Source of the DNA: Myotis daubentonii
Lineage: Eukaryota > Chordata > Mammalia > Chiroptera > Vespertilionidae
Assembly: GCF_963259705.1 (NCBI RefSeq)
Contig: NC_081849.1
Span: 54,532,093 to 54,596,092, forward strand
DNA: 64,000 nucleotides
Reading direction: 5' to 3'
A model generated the notes under the pieces. That model searched no databases. It saw only the letters and a list, made by a program, of their open reading frames with translations, and was not told the DNA's origin. A program made the position numbers and the translations under genes. The stretch's first letter is position 1. Each line of letters starts with the position of its first letter. Shown here one piece after another: positions 56,170 to 64,000 of this stretch.

Positions 56170-58207
56170 CAGGGTGTCCCAAAAATGTATATACACTTTA
56201 ACAGCTGATAGATTAATTGATGTTTCTTTTCAGATTTAACCTATTGGAAGTCATAATTATTCAAAGTTTGGGAGAACCAAGATGGCGGCATAGGTTAACG
56301 CCGAAGTTTGCTGCTTTGAACAACTACTTCAAAAGTAAAACTAAAAGACGGAAGGGACATCACCCAGAACCACAGGAACACTGGCTGAGTGGAAGTCCTA
56401 CAACTAGGAGGAAAGAGAAACGCATACGGACACTCAGAGGAGGCGCAGTGCTGAAGTCAAATTCTGAGGTGCTGAGTGCGCGGAGCGGGCTGGCGGCGGA
56501 GGGCGCGGTTGTTGTTTTCAATCGGGAGGGAGTCGCAGACTCTGAGCTCCAGATACAGGCGAGTCTTTAGGGACCCAGACTCAAACAGGAGAAGCGGGAC
56601 TGTCTGGCTTCGGTCAGAGCGAGTGCAGCTTTCTCTCCGAGCTTTGCAGCGGGTGCTGGGACTCAGAGAGGCAGAGCCCCTGGGGACAGGACTGAGAGCC
56701 GCCATAACTGCTCTCTCCGGCCCGCCCTGTTGATCCTGTGCGACCCGCCCTACCCAAGCCCTGCACAGAGGCATTTGCTGCATAGCTTCAGGCAAAGGCT
56801 AGATTAGCACCTCCCTAGAGGACAGAAGTTCTCTCACTGCTGACACAGCTGATTCTCATAGCCACTTGGCCTGGAGGTCAAACCCTCCCTGGGATTAGCT
56901 ACAACAATCAAGGTTTAACTATAAGACTGCGAACAAAGACCACTAGGGGGTGCACCAAGGAAGCATAACAAAATGCGGAGATAAAGAAACAGGACAAAAT
57001 TGTCAAAGGAAGATATAGAGTTCAGAACCACACTTTTAAGGTCTCTGAAGAACTGTTTAGAAGCCGCCGATAAACTTAATGAGATCTACAAGAAAACTAA
57101 TGAGACCCTCGATGTTATGTTGGGGAACCAACTAGAAATTAAGCATACACGGACTGAAATAACGAATATTATACAGACTCCTGACAGCAGACCAGAAGAG
57201 CGCAAGAATCAAGTCAATGATTTGAAATGCGAGGAAGCAAAAAACACCCAACGGGAAAAGCAAAATGAAAAAAGAATCCAAAAATGCGAGGATAGTGTAA
57301 GGAGCCTCTGGGACAGCTTCAAGCGTACCAACATCAGAATTATAGGGGTGCCAGAAGATGAGAGAGACCAAGATATTGAAAACCTATTTGAAGAAATAAT
57401 GACAGAAAACTTCCCCCACCTGGTGAAAGAAATGGACTTTTACAGGTCCAAGAAGCGCGGAGAACCCCAAACAAAAGGAATCCAAAGAGGACCACACCAA
57501 GACACATCATAATTAAAATGCCAAGAGCAAAAGACAAAGAGAGAATCTTAAAAGCAGCAAGAAAAAGAAACCGAGTTACCTACAAGGGAATACCCATATG
57601 ACTGTCAGCTGATTTCTCAACAGAAACTTTGCAGGCCAGAAGGGAGTGGCAAGAAATATTCAAAGTGATGAATACCAAGAACCTACAACCAAGATTACTT
57701 TATCCAGCAAAGTTATCATTCAGAATTGAAGGTCAGATAAAGAGCTTCACAGATAAGGAAAAGCTAAAGGAGTTCATCACCACCAAACCAGGATTATATG
57801 AAATGCTGAAAGGTATCCTTTAAGAAGAGGAAGAGGAAGAAAAAGGTAAAGATACAAATTATGAACAACAAATATGCATCTATCAACAAGTGAATCTAAG
57901 AATCAAGTGAATAAATAATCTGATGAACAGAATGAACTGGTGATTATAATAGAATCAGGGACATAGAAAGGGAATGGACTGACTATTCTTGGGGGGGAAA
58001 GGGGTGTGGGAGATGCGGGAAGAGACTGGACAAAAATCGTGCACCTATGGATGAGGACAGTGGGTGGGGAGTGAGGGCGGAGGGTGGGGCGGGAACTGGG
58101 AGGAGGGGAGTTATGGGGGGGAAAAAAGAGGAACAAATGTAATAATCTGAACAATACAGATTTAATTTAAAAAAAAAGTTTGTATACATTTTTGGGGAGA
58201 CACCCTG
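56170..58207. mobile_element. Mariner-like MITE, split by HAL1
   Basis: The left end CAGGGTGTCCCAAAAATGTA (after TA) and right end ATACATTTTTGGGGAGACAC then CCTG are inverted repeats. Without the HAL1 the element is about 130 bp. The fragment at 23826-23933 is from the same family. Confidence 0.8.
56271..58174 (+). mobile_element. HAL1 retrotransposon, copy 2
   Basis: It starts GGAGAACCAAGATGGCGGCA and ends ACAATACAGATTTAATTT plus A run. An 8-bp match AAAGTTTG flanks it (56263-56270, 58175-58182). ORF1 is again in two pieces: 57000-57512 and, in the next frame, a C-terminal part ending 57823. The same TGA as in copy 1 is present (CCCATATGACTG). The 5' UTR is shorter than copy 1. There is no ORF2. 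Confidence 0.88.
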
Positions 58208-59661
<1,454 letters not shown>

Positions 59662-59705
59662 TTAAAATATTAATTATCAATTATATTTTAAAAAATCAAA
59701 TGACT

Positions 59706-59918
59706 GCCGAAACCGGTTTGGCTCAGTGGATAGAGCGTCGGCCTGAGGACTGAAGGGTCGGGTTCAATTCCGGTCAAGGGCATGTATCTGGGTTGCGGGC
59801 ATATCCCCAGTGGGAGATGTGCAGGAGGCGGCTGATCGATGTTTCTCTCACATCGATGTTTCTAGGTCTCTGTCTCTCTCCCTTCCTCTCTGTAGAAAAT
59901 CAATAAAATATATATTAA
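59706..59918 (+). mobile_element. Ves SINE with target duplication
   Basis: Head CGAAACCGGTTTGGCTCAGT, tail GAAAATCAATAAAATATATA. The duplication AAATCAAATGACT ends at 59705 on the left and at about 59935 on the right. It is one of the younger copies. Confidence 0.9.
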
Positions 59919-59935
59919 AAAAAAATCAAATGACT

Positions 59936-60897
59936 TATACCTGTAGTATAAAAGAAAAAGTAACTTTATGGAATAGTACACTTAAAGGTAGATTCCTCGT
60001 AATTAATATAATTTTATTCTATTTAAATACCTTTATTCCATTTGCTACATTTGTATTATGAATAAGAGAAATTCAGTGTCAGATAACCTAAGAAAATATA
60101 AGTCAGTCTGAAGGCATCTTAACATATAGCACAAAGATGAACTGACATTGGAGATTTCTTGAAAAATTGCTGGAAATAGTATATGTAAGAAGTTAATGTA
60201 TAGTTGAGGAGGCATCAAAAAATCAGGGGAGAAGGAAGGGATTGTTTGAAATCTAGTGAAAACAATTGGTCGGCAATTTGGAAAAAAATGAAGTTAGTGC
60301 CACACTTAAAGCCAGTTATCAAAACGAGTTTCAGATGGAAAATAAAATTAAATAGAAAATTAACCCAGGAAAAATATGAAGCTATATGACTTGGGAAAAA
60401 ATGACCGTGGGCACTAAACATCTTTGCTTTTATATTAGGTGAATTATAGTACCCACCTCATACTGCTGTGAAGTGTAAATTAAAAAATGTATATAGCACA
60501 ACTTTCACACAGCGATGTCTCAATAATTGTTAATATAATTATTTTTCCATGCTTAAAAGCAAAGAAAAACTCATAAAGGAAAATTTTGATATATTAAATA
60601 ATAATTTAATAAATATAAGACAAATGAGTTAAAGAGAAAATTACTTAATAGCATTATATTTAGTCTGTTATATTATTTATTTATTATTACATTACTATAT
60701 TTCTTATTTTATTTTAGCCATATAATATCCATTTAAAGATCCCAAAATCACAGATGGGAAAAATACACAAACATAATTTAAAGAATAAATACATATGTCT
60801 AATGAATACATGAGAATACTTTATACTAGAAAAATATTTTTATCTATTGCTACTGGAATTAAAAATTAGCATTATATTTTTAAAAAACAATTTAACT
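59936..60897. other. VWDE intron, unannotated
   Basis: Nothing recognised. The frames at 60204-60421 show no domain. Confidence 0.4.
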
Positions 60898-60921
60898 ATG
60901 TATTTAAAAAACTCAAAAAGA

Positions 60922-61597
60922 GCAAAAGACAAAGAGAGAATCTTAAAAGCAGCAAGAGAAAGAAACTCAGTTACCTACAAGGGAATACCCATACGACTGT
61001 CAGCTGATTTCTCAACAGAAACTTTGCAGGCCAGAAGGGAGTGGCAAGAAATATTCAAAGTGATGAATACCAAGAACCTACAACCAAGATTACTTTATCC
61101 AGCAAAGCAACCAAGATTACTTTATCCAGCAAAGCTATCATTCAGAATTGAAGGTCAGATAAAGAGCTTCACAGATAAGGAAAAGCTAAAGGAGTTCATC
61201 ACCACTAAACCAGTATTATATGAAATGCTGAAAGGTATCCTTTAAGAAGAGGAGGAAGAAGAAAAAGATAAAGATACAAATTATGAACAACAAATATGCA
61301 TCTATCAACAAGTGAATCTAAGAATCAAGTGAATAAATAATCTGATGAACAGAATGAACTGGTGATTATAATAGAATCAGGGACATAGAAAGGGAATGGA
61401 CTGACTATTCTTGGGGGGGAAAGGGGTGTGGGAGATGCGGAAAGAGACTGGACAAAAATCGTGCACCTATGGATGAGGACAGTGGGTGGGGAATGAGGGT
61501 GGAGGGTGGGGTGGGAACTGGGAGGAGGGGAGTTATGGGGGAAAAAGAGGAACAAATGTAATAATCTGAACAATAAAGATTTAATTTAAAAAAAACA
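60922..61597 (+). mobile_element. HAL1 copy 3, 5' truncated
   Basis: It begins inside ORF1 (AAAGACAAAGAGAGAATCTT) and runs to the 3' UTR and ACAATAAAGATTTAATTT. A 24-bp duplication ATGTATTTAAAAAACTCAAA... flanks it (60898-60921, 61602-61625). Here the codon that is TGA in copies 1 and 2 is CGA. A 27-bp tandem duplication lies at 61081-61134. Confidence 0.9.
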
Positions 61598-61934
61598 ATT
61601 TATGTATTTAAAAAACTCAAAAAGACTAAAATCAAACAATGATTTATATGCACATATGCATAATTACTTATTATAGCAAAAACCTGAAAGTACACACATT
61701 TGATAATGGTTTAAATAAATATGGTGTACATATGACATATTATTTTCAAACGATATAATTTTAGTAATAGGAAAATGCAAATGCTGTAGCTGTAACTGGA
61801 AAATAATCATGTTAGGTAACTGAACATATAGCATGAACTTTACAAAACAATATAAATAAGAAGGAATAATAGCAAAATGTTAATGATAGAATATGTAGGT
61901 GGATTACCAATGAATGTTATTCTATTACCTGTCC

Positions 61935-62021
61935 TTTTTTTTAAATTCTTACATAAAGGCATGCAATATTTTATTATTTTTTTTTAAATTCTTACTTAAA
62001 GGCATGCAATATTTTATTTTT
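61935..62021. repeat. Tandem duplication, about 43 bp
   Basis: TTTTTTAAATTCTTACATAA then AGGCATGCAATATTTTATT occurs twice in a row, with one difference (CATAAAG against CTTAAAG). Confidence 0.85.
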
Positions 62022-63195
<1,174 letters not shown>

Positions 63196-64000
63196 CTAAG
63201 CTAGGACGGAAAGATAAGTGTCTTTATGTATGTGTGCTCTTCGTTAAAATAGTTCAATTAATAGTTGATTATTGAAGTCCATTTTTTATTACTAAGCGCA
63301 GAAAAGGGTAGACAGGAACAGCTTTGAGGGAGGAACGAGAAAAGACCAGGGAGAAAGGGAAAGTTCTGTACTTTCTGAGCTGCAGGTGACCTGGAAGATA
63401 CTTTTTCTCTCAAACCCACTAAGAACATAAAGCTCCTCTTTCCAGCATAGAGGAGGCAGCAGAAACAGAATAATTTGAGAAATACAACTCTTCTTTGAGG
63501 CTCCTGATTCCCAAATAATAAGAAACAGAAATTTTTCTTATTTGGATACCACTGTAGGTAGAAAATCTCTAAGCATTAAATATTATATTTGTTGAAGGAA
63601 AACACTATAATAAAGACAAAATCTATGAAATAGAAATTTGAAAGAAAAATTCAGTCATTATTAAAGTATTCACTGTGAAAAAAATGATCTAACTGAATAA
63701 AACTCCCATTTATTATATAACTTCATGCTATAGAAGTGTTCATAAAGCAAAATTAATTTCTTAACTTAAATTAATGAGCACAAAAAACTAGAGATATTAA
63801 CTTGCAAATAAATCTCACAAGTATAGCTTATAAAAATTATAATTTTCTTCCTTTTCATTTTTATTGCTTGTAGTTATAACAAACTGTATGAAAGGCAATG
63901 TTTTGCAAGATAAAATTTCTCCCTAAAGAATTTTTTTAGTAAAATATTTTAGAAATGAGTCCAAAAGTTCCTCTTCTTTTTATCTCTTGCTCCACCAGTT
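63196..64000. other. VWDE upstream intron
   Basis: No signal-peptide exon is seen. It should lie further upstream on the minus strand. Confidence 0.4.

Overview
The window is mammalian nuclear DNA, almost certainly from a vesper bat (Vespertilionidae). The evidence is the repeat content. There are about twenty tRNA-derived Ves SINEs, several rolling-circle Helitrons of the HeliBat type (5' TCCTAT, 3' hairpin then CTAG, inserted between A and T), a SPIN hAT element, a short hAT element with a perfect 8-bp target duplication, and half-L1 (HAL1) retrotransposons. This combination is known from vesper bats. There is no bacterial or plasmid sequence and no CRISPR array.

One host gene fills most of the window. 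On the minus strand, 63195 down to 15386, nineteen internal exons of VWDE (von Willebrand factor D and EGF domain protein) can be placed by splice sites, by a continuous chain of reading phases and by domain motifs. In transcript order they encode a Cys-containing N-terminal segment, a D8C (uromodulin-like) cysteine domain, a linker with beta-rich segments, a von Willebrand type D domain spread over three exons, a long low-complexity exon, a second long exon ending in a thrombospondin/COMP-like EGF, and then eight EGF exons that are each exactly 96 bp and phase 1-1. The signal-peptide exon lies above 63195. The 3' terminal exon(s) were not found below 15386. Exon 9, the second half of the VWD domain, carries a one-base insertion in an A run that breaks the frame. 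The rest of the gene is intact.

Layout. 1-15.3 kb: 3' flank or last intron of VWDE, with SINEs, a three-part Helitron cluster (6.4-7.9 kb), a rearranged class II endogenous retrovirus with a tRNA-Lys primer site and a GC-rich insert (8.1-10.7 kb), a CpG island with a first-exon-like segment (11.6-12.4 kb), a SPIN element (13.75-14.06 kb) and an NSA2 processed pseudogene (14.26-15.08 kb). 15.4-28.7 kb: EGF exons, with a second paired Helitron, an L1 with a 3' transduction, and a long Helitron carrying unrelated GC-rich DNA. 28.7-45.2 kb: the large middle exons and the VWD domain, a 200-base assembly gap at 36839-37038, and another paired Helitron. 45.2-63.2 kb: long introns with three HAL1 copies, two fragments of the same ERV LTR, a TFPT processed pseudogene, a mariner-like MITE split by a HAL1, and a short hAT element.

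The observations most worth following are: the VWDE frameshift; two independent insertions of 5' tRNA halves (Gly-TCC at 11082, Ile-TAT at 39939), both ending at the anticodon and both flanked by target duplications; a 61-bp intronic insertion that copies part of a VWDE coding exon 1.5 kb away and is flanked by a 17-bp duplication; HAL1 copies whose ORF1 is broken in the same direction at the same place; and the unexplained CpG island. All gene names come from recognition of motifs; no search was run.
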